A DNA stretch of 64,000 nt from Pseudomonas sp. LFM046. Its GTDB lineage: Bacteria; Pseudomonadota; Gammaproteobacteria; Pseudomonadales; Pseudomonadaceae. The stretch spans positions 4,919,503-4,983,502 of the forward strand of contig NZ_JYKO02000001.1 of the NCBI RefSeq assembly GCF_000949385.2. Reading direction: 5' to 3'. This document shows, piece by piece, positions 1-9,427 of the stretch. The notes under the pieces were generated by a model. It made no database searches. It was not told the origin of the DNA and worked only from the letters and a program-made list of their open reading frames with translations. How positions within the stretch are numbered: position 1 is the first letter of the stretch; every line of letters begins with the position of its first letter. The position numbers and the translations under genes are program-made.

Positions 1-8
1 TTCAGTTC
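1..8 (-). rRNA. rrs: 16S rRNA gene, first few bases only (5' end)
   Basis: Read on the minus strand, the window's left edge gives the junction between a Pseudomonas rRNA leader and the mature 16S 5' end (GAACTGAA, normally followed by GAGTTTGATC). Only about eight bases of the gene fall inside the window; the rest lies to the left. The call rests mainly on the leader next to it, which reads as a typical Pseudomonas pre-16S leader with boxA and stacked promoters. The exact mature end is inferred by analogy with other Pseudomonas 16S genes. Confidence 0.8.
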
Positions 9-155
9 AATACTGCTTGGGTTTTGAGAAAACCCTAAACTTGGCTCAGCAATCGCAAATAAACTCTCGAATTCACGAGTGTTACTTGTGATGCTGATAA
101 TCAGTTGACTATCAGTCTTACCTCACAAGCACCCACACGAATTGCTTGATTCAGT

Positions 156-167
156 TGTTAAAGAGCG
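156..167 (-). promoter_or_regulatory. boxA antitermination site in the rrn leader
   Basis: On the minus strand this reads CGCTCTTTAACA, the conserved boxA at which NusB/NusE and partner factors assemble the rRNA antitermination complex. It sits about 150 bases upstream of the mature 16S end, the usual place. The rest of 9-492 is untranslated leader and promoter DNA and holds no credible protein gene. Confidence 0.85.
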
Positions 168-203
168 TTTCGATCAAGTCTTTCGTCTCAACCGAGGCCG
201 CGC

Positions 204-231
204 ATTCTACGCTAGCCGTTCTTGCTGTCAA
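204..231 (-). promoter_or_regulatory. rRNA operon promoter, proximal
   Basis: The minus strand shows a perfect -35 TTGACA (226-231), a 16-base spacer and a -10 TAGAAT (204-209), followed by a GC-rich discriminator typical of stringently controlled rRNA promoters. It fires towards the 16S gene at the left edge. The call is by consensus match and position; start sites were not measured. Confidence 0.8.
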
Positions 232-311
232 GCTGTTTTTTCGAAATTTTCGTTTCTACTCAACCGCTTGCGCTTCCGATCCGATTCACTCTTCTCGTCA
301 GCGGGAGGCGC

Positions 312-339
312 ATTCTACAGCGTTCAAACTCGCTGTCAA
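312..339 (-). promoter_or_regulatory. rRNA operon promoter, middle
   Basis: This is a second TTGACA (334-339), 16-base spacer, TAGAAT (312-317) arrangement on the minus strand, 108 bases upstream of the proximal promoter and with the same element sequences. The discriminator after the -10 is GC-rich. Stacked rrn promoters are usual in Pseudomonas. Confidence 0.8.
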
Positions 340-468
340 CCGCCTCTTTTCGACTTCGTTCGCCTTGGACGAACTGGTTGAAGCCGAACCTTCCAGCACT
401 TTCGTCATCAACTTAACTCGTTGATTATCAAGGAGTTTTGCTTGGCGACTGCGCCGGAAGTGGGGCGC

Positions 469-496
469 ATTATAGGGATGCAAAATCTGCCGTCAA
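469..496 (-). promoter_or_regulatory. rRNA operon promoter, distal candidate
   Basis: The minus strand shows TTGACG (491-496), a 16-base spacer and a perfect TATAAT (469-474), followed by a GCGCCCC discriminator. It lies immediately beyond the msrQ stop codon (493-495) and points to the rRNA operon. It could serve as the outermost rrn promoter; no gene other than the rRNA lies downstream. Confidence 0.65.
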
Positions 497-1125
497 CACT
501 TAATTGAAATCTTTTTGTCATCCCGCCTGAGGGCCGCGATAGCCCTTGGCAGGAAGCGCTCGACCGGCGGGACCCGCAGGAGCATCAGCAAAGCACCGGT
601 CAGAGCGTAACCAGACCACTCCGCCATATCTGCCCGTACCACCCAAAGCATATGGAGCAATGCGATGGCCAGAATCGCGTAGACCAATCGATGCAGCTGC
701 TTCCAACGCTTCCCAAGACGCCGAATGCTGAATCGGTTGGAGGTGACGGCCAGCGCCAGCAGACCGCTGAACCCTAGAGCCCCGACAAAAATATAAGGCC
801 GTTTACCCAGATCGATGAGCAGTTGCTGCATATCCAGCCCAAGAAGGAACACGGTATAGCCACTGATGTGCAGAACCACGTAGGTGAAGCACCAGAGACC
901 GAGCTGCCTGCGCACTGCTATCCACCCACCCCAGCCGGTCAGCCTCTGCAGCGGCGTCATGGACAGCGTGATCAGCAGCAACCAGAGCGCGCCCAACCCC
1001 AGCCGATCGACCAATACCTTTCCCGGATCCGGCCCCAGGGCGAAGATCCAGGCCTGGTACAACCAGAGGCCGACCGGAATTGGCGCAACCAGGAATACGA
1101 AAAGTCTCCACAGTTTGAAGCGCAT
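493..1125 (-). CDS. msrQ: MsrQ, haem-binding membrane subunit of the periplasmic methionine-sulfoxide reductase
   Basis: MsrQ (formerly YedZ) is an inner-membrane b-type cytochrome that passes electrons from the respiratory quinone pool to periplasmic MsrP. The 210-residue protein is mostly hydrophobic, with about six membrane spans and candidate haem-ligand histidines at H86, H145 and H158, and fits the ferric-reductase-like transmembrane family. Its ATG shares one base with the msrP stop (TGATG), so the two are translationally coupled as msrP-msrQ. Length is normal for the family. The C-terminus is short and basic (RRDDKK region). Its stop codon overlaps the -35 of the distal rrn promoter. 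Confidence 0.93.
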   Translation of the reverse strand: MRFKLWRLFVFLVAPIPVGLWLYQAWIFALGPDPGKVLVDRLGLGALWLLLITLSMTPLQRLTGWGGWIAVRRQLGLWCFTYVVLHISGYTVFLLGLDMQQLLIDLGKRPYIFVGALGFSGLLALAVTSNRFSIRRLGKRWKQLHRLVYAILAIALLHMLWVVRADMAEWSGYALTGALLMLLRVPPVERFLPRAIAALRRDDKKISIKC

Positions 1126-2129
1126 CAGTAGTTCTTCCTCAGATCCAGCCCCGTATAGAGACTGGCCACTTCGTCATAGCCATTGAACATACGGGTAGAC
1201 ACGATGTTGGGGCTGAACAGCCCGCTTGGGAGACGCCGCTCATGGGCCTGGCTCCAACGGGGATGGTCCACCTCAGGATTGACGTTCGAATAGAAGCCAT
1301 ATTCCTCAGGCGCTATCGATTGCCAAGTAGTGCGCGGCTGCTCGCTGACGAGACTGATCCGCACAATGGACTTGATGCCCTTGAAGCCATACTTCCAGGG
1401 CACCACGAGGCGAAGCGGCGCTCCATTCTGATTGGGAAGAACACGCCCATACATGCCCACGGCAAGGATGGTCAGCGGATGCATGGCCTCATCCAATCGC
1501 AAGCCTTCCACGTAAGGCCAATCGATCAGCGAGAAACCTGAGCGCACCCCGGCCATCTCTTCTGGCGCCAGCCGGCTTTCGAAGCTGACGTACTTCGCCT
1601 TGCTGGTCGGCTCCACCCGCTTGAGCAGGTCCGCAAGCGGAAATCCCAACCAGGGAATCACCATGGACCAGGCCTCGACGCAACGCAGGCGGTAGATGCG
1701 TTCCTCCAGACCATGGGGCTTGAGCAGATCCTCCACCGAGTAGGTACCAGGCCTGGCCACCTCCCCATCGATGCGCACCGTCCAAGGTTCGGTACGCATC
1801 TTGTCTGCATAGCGAGCCGGATCGCCCTTATTGGTGCCGAACTCATAGAAGTTGTTGTAGTGGGTAGCATCCTGGAACGGAGTAATCGACTCGTTCCCCG
1901 GCGTAACTGCCTGCCAGCGCGTGGCAGCCAGCTTCTCGGAGAACCAGGCGGGCGCTGAAGCCGGCTCCACATCCGGATAGGAAGAAGCGTCCTGGGCACG
2001 ACCCGGCAACGCGGCCATGGCAGCGAGCCCTCCGGCTGCAGCCAGCACTCGACGTCGGGAGAGGTAGACGGTTTCAGGCGTGACTTCGTGCTCGCGGCAG
2101 GCGGACGAAGGGGGGATCTGGATCAGCAT
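1125..2129 (-). CDS. msrP: MsrP, periplasmic molybdopterin methionine-sulfoxide reductase
   Basis: MsrP (formerly YedY) reduces oxidised methionines in periplasmic proteins, using a Mo-molybdopterin cofactor and electrons from MsrQ. The 334-residue product has a twin-arginine signal ([11 protein letters not shown], residues 24-34) fitting Tat export of the folded cofactor-loaded enzyme. The cofactor-ligating cysteine is C150 in [10 protein letters not shown], followed by the oxidoreductase molybdopterin domain. It is the first gene of the msrPQ pair. Its likely ribosome-binding sequence GGAG (2135-2138), five bases before the ATG, lies inside the 3' arm of an 11-bp inverted repeat, so translation could be structure-controlled. 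Confidence 0.95.
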   Translation of the reverse strand: MLIQIPPSSACREHEVTPETVYLSRRRVLAAAGGLAAMAALPGRAQDASSYPDVEPASAPAWFSEKLAATRWQAVTPGNESITPFQDATHYNNFYEFGTNKGDPARYADKMRTEPWTVRIDGEVARPGTYSVEDLLKPHGLEERIYRLRCVEAWSMVIPWLGFPLADLLKRVEPTSKAKYVSFESRLAPEEMAGVRSGFSLIDWPYVEGLRLDEAMHPLTILAVGMYGRVLPNQNGAPLRLVVPWKYGFKGIKSIVRISLVSEQPRTTWQSIAPEEYGFYSNVNPEVDHPRWSQAHERRLPSGLFSPNIVSTRMFNGYDEVASLYTGLDLRKNY

Positions 2130-2130
2130 G

Positions 2131-2177
2131 GCGGCTCCGCAACTCGGGCTGGGATGCCCAGTAGACTGCGGAGCCGC
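2131..2177 (-). promoter_or_regulatory. inverted repeat enclosing the msrP ribosome-binding site
   Basis: Perfect 11-bp arms lie at 2131-2141 and 2167-2177, with a smaller GC-rich hairpin between them. The arm next to msrP ends one base before its ATG and contains the GGAG Shine-Dalgarno. There is no U-run, so it is a poor intrinsic terminator for the upstream pssA transcript. Structural sequestration of the msrP start is inferred. Confidence 0.55.
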
Positions 2178-2189
2178 GAGGAAATTACA

Positions 2190-3005
2190 TCACTCTACTT
2201 TCTTGCGACGGCGCAGCTGGAGCAAGTATTGCACCGGGCCGGAGGCGGCGTAAGCAAGGAAGATCAGCAGGAGGATGCGCGGCGGATCGCTGAATACCAC
2301 CGCGAAAGCCAGCACTACCACCAGGATCGCCACGAAGGGGACACGCCCTTTCAGATCCAGGTCCTTGAAGCTGTAGAACTTGATGTTGCTCACCATCAGC
2401 ATGCCGGCCAGAGCGACCAGCAGGGCGACGATGAAGGACATGTTGGACCCCTTGATGCCGAAATCGCTGAAGGCCCAGACGGTGCCCGCGACGACACCTG
2501 CGGCGGCAGGGCTGGCAAGACCAATGAAGTAGCGCTTGTCTACTTTGCCGATCTGGGTATTGAAACGCGCCAGACGCAGGGCAGCACCCGCTACATAGAT
2601 GAAGGCAACGGTCAGGCCGACGCTGCCCAAGCCGCTAAGCGCCCACTCGAAGGCCAGCAAGGCCGGCGCTACACCGAAGGCGACCATGTCCGACAGCGAG
2701 TCGTACTCGGCGCCAAAGGCACTCTGGGTATTGGTGAGACGGGCAACACGGCCGTCGAGGCTGTCCAGCACCATGGCGACGAAGACGGTGGCAGCGGCCA
2801 CCGAGAAGTTGCCGCTCATGGCGTTGACGATGGCGTAGAAACCGGCGAACAGGTTCGCAGTGGTGAACAGGTTGGGCAGCAGATAGATACCGCGGTGCCG
2901 GACCTTACGACCGTCCGCGTCCTGACCTTCCTCGACGTGCTCGTCGATGGGCAGCAGGCTGTCGCTTTCGGTGGGCTGATTCGGCTCTTCGGGACGTTCA
3001 CTCAT
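2190..3005 (-). CDS. pssA: CDP-diacylglycerol-serine O-phosphatidyltransferase
   Basis: This enzyme makes phosphatidylserine from CDP-diacylglycerol and serine at the inner membrane, the precursor of phosphatidylethanolamine. It shows the CDP-alcohol phosphatidyltransferase signature with D84, G85, A88, R89, G98, D102 and D106 in the required spacing, within a multi-span membrane protein of 271 residues. The frame is open further upstream to 3101, but the start at 3005 (MSERPEEP) is chosen because an AAGGA Shine-Dalgarno precedes it and family members begin there. It is the membrane-bound subclass II type, not the E. coli peripheral enzyme. It lies between ilvC and msrP on the same strand. 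Confidence 0.93.
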   Translation of the reverse strand: MSERPEEPNQPTESDSLLPIDEHVEEGQDADGRKVRHRGIYLLPNLFTTANLFAGFYAIVNAMSGNFSVAAATVFVAMVLDSLDGRVARLTNTQSAFGAEYDSLSDMVAFGVAPALLAFEWALSGLGSVGLTVAFIYVAGAALRLARFNTQIGKVDKRYFIGLASPAAAGVVAGTVWAFSDFGIKGSNMSFIVALLVALAGMLMVSNIKFYSFKDLDLKGRVPFVAILVVVLAFAVVFSDPPRILLLIFLAYAASGPVQYLLQLRRRKKVE

Positions 3006-3105
3006 GAACAACATCCTTGCAACGAATACGAGGTGTGGAGGACAGGGCACCCAGGATGCACCGTCCGGAAGACAGGCTTTATACCAGAACCCTGTCGCCA
3101 TAACG

Positions 3106-3133
3106 AAAGAACGCGGCCGAGGCCGCGTTCTTT
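3106..3133 (-). terminator. intrinsic terminator of ilvC
   Basis: A 12-bp GC-rich stem (3106-3117 with 3122-3133) and a four-base loop are flanked on the minus strand by U-rich sequence (TTCTTTCGTT). It lies 17 bases past the ilvC stop and before pssA. Confidence 0.8.
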
Positions 3134-3150
3134 GTGATCAGGAGAAGACC

Positions 3151-5175
<2,025 letters not shown>

Positions 5176-5187
5176 AATTCGGGAAAT

Positions 5188-5216
5188 AAAAAACCCCGCA
5201 CCAGGCGGGGTTTTTT
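5188..5216. terminator. bidirectional terminator between ilvY and ilvH
   Basis: AAAAAACCCCGC (5188-5199) pairs with GCGGGGTTTTTT (5205-5216) around a five-base loop. A-tract and U-tract on either side let it end both the plus-strand ilvY and the minus-strand ilvIH transcripts. Confidence 0.9.
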
Positions 5217-5227
5217 CATGTCTGCGA

Positions 5228-5719
5228 TCAGACGGTCAGTACTTTGTCGCCACGGGAAATCCCGGTGACGCCACTGCGTACAGTTTCCAGGATCGAGCTG
5301 GTGCCGATGGCCTGGATGAAGCTGTCCAGCTTATCGCTGGTACCCGCCAGCTGGATCGTGTAGACGCTGGACGTCACGTCGACGATCTGGCCGCGGAAGA
5401 TGTCGGTGGTGCGCTTGACTTCGGCGCGCTGAGCGCCAGTGGCCTTGACCTTGACCAGCATCAGTTCGCGCTCGATATGAGCGCTCTCCGACAGGTTCAC
5501 CAACTTGACCACTTCGATCAGCTTGTTGAGGTTCTTGGTGATCTGCTCGATCACTTCATCGTGGCCGATAGTGGTCAACGTCAGACGCGACAGGGTCGGG
5601 TCTTCAGTCGGTGCCACGGTCAGGCTTTCGATGTTGTAGTTGCGCTGAGAGAAGAGACCGACGACGCGGGACAGTGCGCCCGGCTCGTTTTCCAGCAGCA
5701 GGGAAATGATGTGTCGCAT
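5228..5719 (-). CDS. ilvH: acetolactate synthase small (regulatory) subunit
   Basis: IlvH is the regulatory subunit of acetohydroxyacid synthase; it binds valine and raises catalytic activity. The 163-residue product has an N-terminal ACT domain (RHIISLLLENEPGALSRVVGLFSQRNYNIESL region) and the usual C-terminal ALS-small domain. The frame extends ten codons further upstream into ilvI, but MRHIIS at 5719 matches the family start. Only two bases separate it from the ilvI stop, so ilvIH is a coupled operon ended by the terminator at 5188-5216. Confidence 0.96.
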   Translation of the reverse strand: MRHIISLLLENEPGALSRVVGLFSQRNYNIESLTVAPTEDPTLSRLTLTTIGHDEVIEQITKNLNKLIEVVKLVNLSESAHIERELMLVKVKATGAQRAEVKRTTDIFRGQIVDVTSSVYTIQLAGTSDKLDSFIQAIGTSSILETVRSGVTGISRGDKVLTV

Positions 5720-5721
5720 GT

Positions 5722-7446
5722 TCAGGTCCGCTCCGTCTTGCTCAGCCACATGTCGCGCATGGCGCCATCCCGAATCTGCATCGGGTACACGTGCTCGCTG
5801 GAGTCGACCTGGATGTCGAGGAACACCAGGCGGTTCTTCAGGGAGAACGCTTCTTCCATCTTCGCTTTCAGATCCTTCGGATCGGTCACGCGAATGCCGA
5901 CGTGGCCATAGGCCTCGGCCAGCTTGACGAAGTCAGGCAGCGATTCCATGTAGGAGTGCGAATAACGGCTGTTGTACTGCATGTCCTGCCACTGGCGAAC
6001 CATGCCCAGCGCACCGTTGTTCAGGTTGACGATCTTCACCGGCAAGTCGTACTGCAGGCAGGTCGACAGTTCCTGGATGTTCATCTGGATACTGCCCTCG
6101 CCGGTCACGCAGGCGACGTCGACTTCCGGGAAGTTCAGCTTGATGCCCATGGCTGCGGGGAAACCGAAGCCCATGGTGCCCAGGCCGCCGGAGTTGATCC
6201 AGCGATTGGGCTTGTTGAAGCGGTAATACTGCGCCGCAAACATCTGGTGCTGGCCCACGTCGGAGGTGACGTAGGCATCGCCCTTGGTCACTTCCCAGAG
6301 GGTTTCGATCACGCTCTGTGGCTTGATGATGCTGCCGTCGCCCTTGTCGTAGGGGAACAGGTCGCCACCGGCACGCCACTCATCGATCTGCTTCCACCAG
6401 GCCGCGACGGTTTCCTTGTTCGGGGTCTCGCCGATTTCCTTGAGGATGGCGACCATCTCGGACAGCACGCTGTCCACCGGGCCAACGATCGGGATGTCGG
6501 CCTTGATGGTCTTGGAGATCGAAGCCGGGTCGATGTCGACATGGATGATCTTGGCGTTCGGGCAGAACTTGGCAGCGCCGTTGATGACGCGGTCATCGAA
6601 GCGCGCACCGACGGCCAGGATCACATCGGAATGGTGCATCGCCAGGTTGGCGGTGTAGCTGCCGTGCATACCCAGCATGCCGACGAACTGGCGGTCGGTG
6701 CCCGGGAAGGCGCCGAGGCCCATCAGAGTGTTGGTGACCGGCAGGTTGAGCATTTTTGCCAGCTCGGTGAGCTGCTCGGACGCATTGCCCATGATCACAC
6801 CACCACCGGAGTAGAGGATCGGGCGCTTGGCGGCCAGCAGCATTTCGGCGGCCTTGCGGATCTGGCCGGAGTGGCCACGAACGGCAGGGCTGTACGAGCG
6901 CAGCTTGACCTTCTTCGGGTAACTGTACTCGAACTTCTGGGTCGGATCGCCCATGTCCTTCGGGATGTCGACCACAACCGGGCCGGGACGGCCGGACTGG
7001 GCAATGTAGAACGCCTTCTTGATCACCTCGGGGATTTCCGAGGGATGCTTGATGATGAAGCTGTGCTTCACGATCGGGCGGGAGATACCGACCATGTCGG
7101 TCTCCTGGAAGGCATCGGTGCCGACCATGGCGCTCGGCACCTGGCCGGACAGGATCACCATCGGGATGGAGTCCATGTAGGCAGTGGCGATGCCGGTGAT
7201 GGCGTTGGTCGCGCCGGGGCCGGACGTCACCAGTACTACACCGGGTTTGCCGGTGGCACGGGCGTAACCGTCAGCCATGTGGGTAGCAGCCTGTTCGTGA
7301 CGGACCAGGATATGGGTCACTTCGTTTTCTTTGAACAGGGCATCGTAGATATGCAGGAGGGCACCACCCGGGTACCCGTAAATGTACTTAACGCCTTCGT
7401 CACGCAGCGAGCGGACGACCATTTCAGCGCCAGATAAAAGCTCCAC
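5722..7446 (-). CDS. ilvI: acetolactate synthase large (catalytic) subunit
   Basis: This thiamine-diphosphate enzyme condenses two pyruvates, or pyruvate with 2-ketobutyrate, in the first common step of branched-chain amino-acid synthesis. The GTG at 7446 gives 574 residues starting VELLSGAEM and has a good AGAGGTG ribosome-binding site; the open frame continues upstream to 7512 without support. Visible features are [15 protein letters not shown], the catalytic glutamate in [15 protein letters not shown], and the ThDP/Mg motif, which reads GEGS...NN rather than the common GDGS. The long leader upstream (7447-7855) carries a candidate promoter and leader peptide. Confidence 0.96.
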   Translation of the reverse strand: MELLSGAEMVVRSLRDEGVKYIYGYPGGALLHIYDALFKENEVTHILVRHEQAATHMADGYARATGKPGVVLVTSGPGATNAITGIATAYMDSIPMVILSGQVPSAMVGTDAFQETDMVGISRPIVKHSFIIKHPSEIPEVIKKAFYIAQSGRPGPVVVDIPKDMGDPTQKFEYSYPKKVKLRSYSPAVRGHSGQIRKAAEMLLAAKRPILYSGGGVIMGNASEQLTELAKMLNLPVTNTLMGLGAFPGTDRQFVGMLGMHGSYTANLAMHHSDVILAVGARFDDRVINGAAKFCPNAKIIHVDIDPASISKTIKADIPIVGPVDSVLSEMVAILKEIGETPNKETVAAWWKQIDEWRAGGDLFPYDKGDGSIIKPQSVIETLWEVTKGDAYVTSDVGQHQMFAAQYYRFNKPNRWINSGGLGTMGFGFPAAMGIKLNFPEVDVACVTGEGSIQMNIQELSTCLQYDLPVKIVNLNNGALGMVRQWQDMQYNSRYSHSYMESLPDFVKLAEAYGHVGIRVTDPKDLKAKMEEAFSLKNRLVFLDIQVDSSEHVYPMQIRDGAMRDMWLSKTERT

Positions 7447-7512
7447 GTTTTTCACCTCTAGAACGCCAGATAACCGCCCGCGACCGGACAGCCTGAATAG
7501 GTTTGCCTGCAA

Positions 7513-7569
7513 TCAGCGCGTGAGCGACTGGTGGTCGCCGACTACGTCAGCTACTGACTGAACAGGCAT
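7513..7569 (-). CDS. candidate leader peptide of ilvIH (18 aa, tentative)
   Basis: This small minus-strand frame, MPVQSVADVVGDHQSLTR, lies within the ilvI leader, 66 bases before the ilvI start. An AGGGG sequence sits about ten bases before its ATG. Four valines and one leucine in 18 residues would suit sensing of branched-chain aminoacyl-tRNA, but codons are not clustered as in classic ilv leaders and no U-tailed terminator was found after it. No homologue is recognised, and it may be chance. Confidence 0.25.
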   Translation of the reverse strand: MPVQSVADVVGDHQSLTR

Positions 7570-7716
7570 TGGGTCGGCCCCTGAGAGTTGTTGCGGGGCT
7601 TTCCCACCCAGCGCGAGGTAACGCGTTGCGGGTGTTACAGGTCGGCGCGGGTGTGCACCTCATCGACTGCTACAGCTTCCGACTTGCGGCCGGCCCACTG
7701 GAACAGCGAACCCTGG

Positions 7717-7745
7717 ATTCTTCGGATAAGCACCGTACAAGTCAA
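7717..7745 (-). promoter_or_regulatory. candidate ilvIH promoter
   Basis: The minus strand shows TTGACT (7740-7745), a 17-base spacer and AAGAAT (7717-7722). It would give an untranslated leader of about 260 bases for ilvI. The remainder of 7447-7855 shows no other gene apart from the tentative leader peptide; the other end must hold the promoter for the plus-strand gene at 7856. Confidence 0.45.
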
Positions 7746-7855
7746 GTAATCCGTTGCGGAATCTTGCTTGGATTGCTGTGACGCGACGCAGGATCACGGT
7801 TGACGGCTTTTGGTTATAGTTACCGGAGGATTCTCCGTCATCAGAAGGAAACCCC

Positions 7856-8314
7856 ATGCATCGCATGATTCTCGCCGGCAGCCTGCTGCTGGTACTGAGC
7901 AGCTCCGCCGTGGCCGGCCAGGTCTACAAGTGGGTAGATGCCCAGGGCGTCACCCATTTCGGCGCGCAGCCGCCCGAAGGCCAGGAAGCCACCAGCGTGA
8001 ATACCTCGGTGCCCAAGCCGCGCCCCAGCCTTCCGCGCCTGGACAGCGAGCAGGCCGCGCCGCAGAAGCCGGCACCCGAGAAGCAGCCAGTGGGTGACCA
8101 GAAGGCCATCGACGAGAAAGTGAAGGCGGAAGTCGCCAGCCAGGAAGCGGAACGCCGCAAGTACTGCGAAAACGTTCGCACCAACCTGGCTCAGCTACAG
8201 AACAACCCGCGCCTGCGGGCAGAAGTGAACGGCGAAGTGCGGCGCCTGGATGAAAACGAGCGGCAATCTCGTATCAAGGAAGCCGAAAAGGCGATCAGGG
8301 ACAACTGCAACTGA
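7856..8314 (+). CDS. secreted DUF4124-domain protein
   Basis: This 152-residue protein has a cleavable signal peptide (HRMILAGSLLLVLSSSAVAG, cleavage near residue 21-22). A DUF4124 domain follows, recognised by QVYKWVDAQGVTHFGAQPP; this short domain is common in Pseudomonas exported proteins and of unknown function. The second half is rich in charged residues (Lys/Glu/Arg) and probably helical, with a single cysteine pair (KYCENV and RDNCN). An AGAAGGAAA Shine-Dalgarno precedes the ATG. It sits alone on the plus strand between divergent ilvI and convergent yqcC. Export is inferred; no reaction can be named. Confidence 0.85.
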   Translation: MHRMILAGSLLLVLSSSAVAGQVYKWVDAQGVTHFGAQPPEGQEATSVNTSVPKPRPSLPRLDSEQAAPQKPAPEKQPVGDQKAIDEKVKAEVASQEAERRKYCENVRTNLAQLQNNPRLRAEVNGEVRRLDENERQSRIKEAEKAIRDNCN

Positions 8315-8323
8315 GGCCAGGCC

Positions 8324-8653
8324 TCAGTTCGCACCACCTATAAGCCGATCGAAGGCGCCCAGGGTATCTAGCAACCGCCCCACCTCGGCGAGCCGCTCCC
8401 GGTAGACCTCCTCCGCCATGGCGCGGATTCCCGACGCGCGAGGCAACTCCAGGTCATTCTCGAGAATGACCTTCATGCGCGGCAGGAAAATCCACTGCAA
8501 CCATTGCTCGAAGGCCAGGGTATCCACGCAAAAGGGTGCGGTGCTGGCCAGGGCATCCGCACTGGGCGCGACTTCTGCCCACCATCCAAGACCGCGCAAC
8601 TCCCGCTCAATGAGCAGGAGTTGGTCAGCCACGGCGACGCAGCGCGGATCCAT
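8324..8653 (-). CDS. YqcC family protein (DUF446)
   Basis: The 109-residue protein matches the YqcC family, recognised by LLLIERELRGLGWW near the N-terminus and by FCVDTLAFEQWLQWIFLPRMK in the middle. In enterobacteria yqcC lies beside the tRNA pseudouridine synthase truC; the biochemical role is not established. Here the ATG overlaps the lpoP stop (TGATG), placing it third in an mrcB-lpoP-yqcC operon. No signal peptide is seen, so it is expected to be cytoplasmic. Confidence 0.85.
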   Translation of the reverse strand: MDPRCVAVADQLLLIERELRGLGWWAEVAPSADALASTAPFCVDTLAFEQWLQWIFLPRMKVILENDLELPRASGIRAMAEEVYRERLAEVGRLLDTLGAFDRLIGGAN

Positions 8654-9411
8654 CAGAGATTGACCTTGGCGCGGTCACGGGCCAGGGCAGCACCAGACGG
8701 GTCGCCCTGACGCTCGCGGGAGCGGGCGATCAGATCCCACAGGCTGGCTTGCAGGGCCGGCCGGCCGTTGGCGTAGGTCAACGCACGACGGGCGAACTGC
8801 TCAGCCTGGGCGGCGTCGCCCTGGGCCAGGCGTACTTCAGCCAGCTGATAGAGCACCTGGGGCTCGCGCGGCGCGATGCGCTGGGCGCGTTCCAGGCTGG
8901 CAGCGGCACCGTTGAGGTCGCCACCGCCCTGCTGCTGCTGAGCGGTGGTCAGCAGCGCTAGCACCGGGCCATCGAGCTGCTCGTCGGCAGCCAGACCGCC
9001 GCTGCTGGGAATACCGCTCGGCGCGCTCGGAGCCGGTGCGCTGTAACTCGGCGAACCATAGCTGGGAGCGCCATAGGTCGGTGCGCTGGGCGCGGCCGCA
9101 GGGCCGGTCGTAATCGGACCGGGCGTAATGGCGCCGCTGGTGATGCTGCCACTGATGGGCGCGCTGGGAGCCGGTGCTGCCACTGCGGAACCGGTGCTGG
9201 CGCCGGGCACCATCACGACCACGCCGGAATCCTCAGGAGTGCTGCGAGGCGCTGCAGGCGCTTGATTGTAGCCACCGCGATTGGGGGCTCCCTGCTCCAG
9301 TTCGGACAGCGCCGCGCCGGAGTCAACCACAGGAATGGCACCACGCTGCGGGGAGGCGCAACCCGCCAGCAGGGTGACTGCCGCAAGGGCGGGAATCCAG
9401 GCTTTACTCAC
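8653..9411 (-). CDS. lpoP: LpoP-like outer-membrane lipoprotein activator of PBP1b
   Basis: This 252-residue lipoprotein has a lipobox LAGC with the acylated cysteine at C18. Then comes a low-complexity linker rich in Ala, Pro, Ser and Gly with repeated APSY/APSG units (about residues 50-140). A C-terminal helical tetratricopeptide domain (about 145-252, with LAEVRLAQGDAAQAEQFARRAL) completes it. In P. aeruginosa the activator LpoP has this architecture and is encoded next to the gene for PBP1b; it reaches across the periplasm to stimulate the synthase. It starts 16 bases after the mrcB stop. The family call rests on context and domain order. Confidence 0.88.
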   Translation of the reverse strand: MSKAWIPALAAVTLLAGCASPQRGAIPVVDSGAALSELEQGAPNRGGYNQAPAAPRSTPEDSGVVVMVPGASTGSAVAAPAPSAPISGSITSGAITPGPITTGPAAAPSAPTYGAPSYGSPSYSAPAPSAPSGIPSSGGLAADEQLDGPVLALLTTAQQQQGGGDLNGAAASLERAQRIAPREPQVLYQLAEVRLAQGDAAQAEQFARRALTYANGRPALQASLWDLIARSRERQGDPSGAALARDRAKVNL

Positions 9412-9427
9412 GTTTCATCCTCTCGGT

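Noticed and set aside
142-483. small frames across the left-edge leader
   Set aside because: They lie in the rRNA promoter/leader region; promoter and boxA elements explain the sequence.
9000-9260. repetitive GC-rich stretch in lpoP as a possible minisatellite
   Set aside because: It stays in frame and encodes the Pro/Ala/Ser linker of the lipoprotein, an expected flexible spacer.
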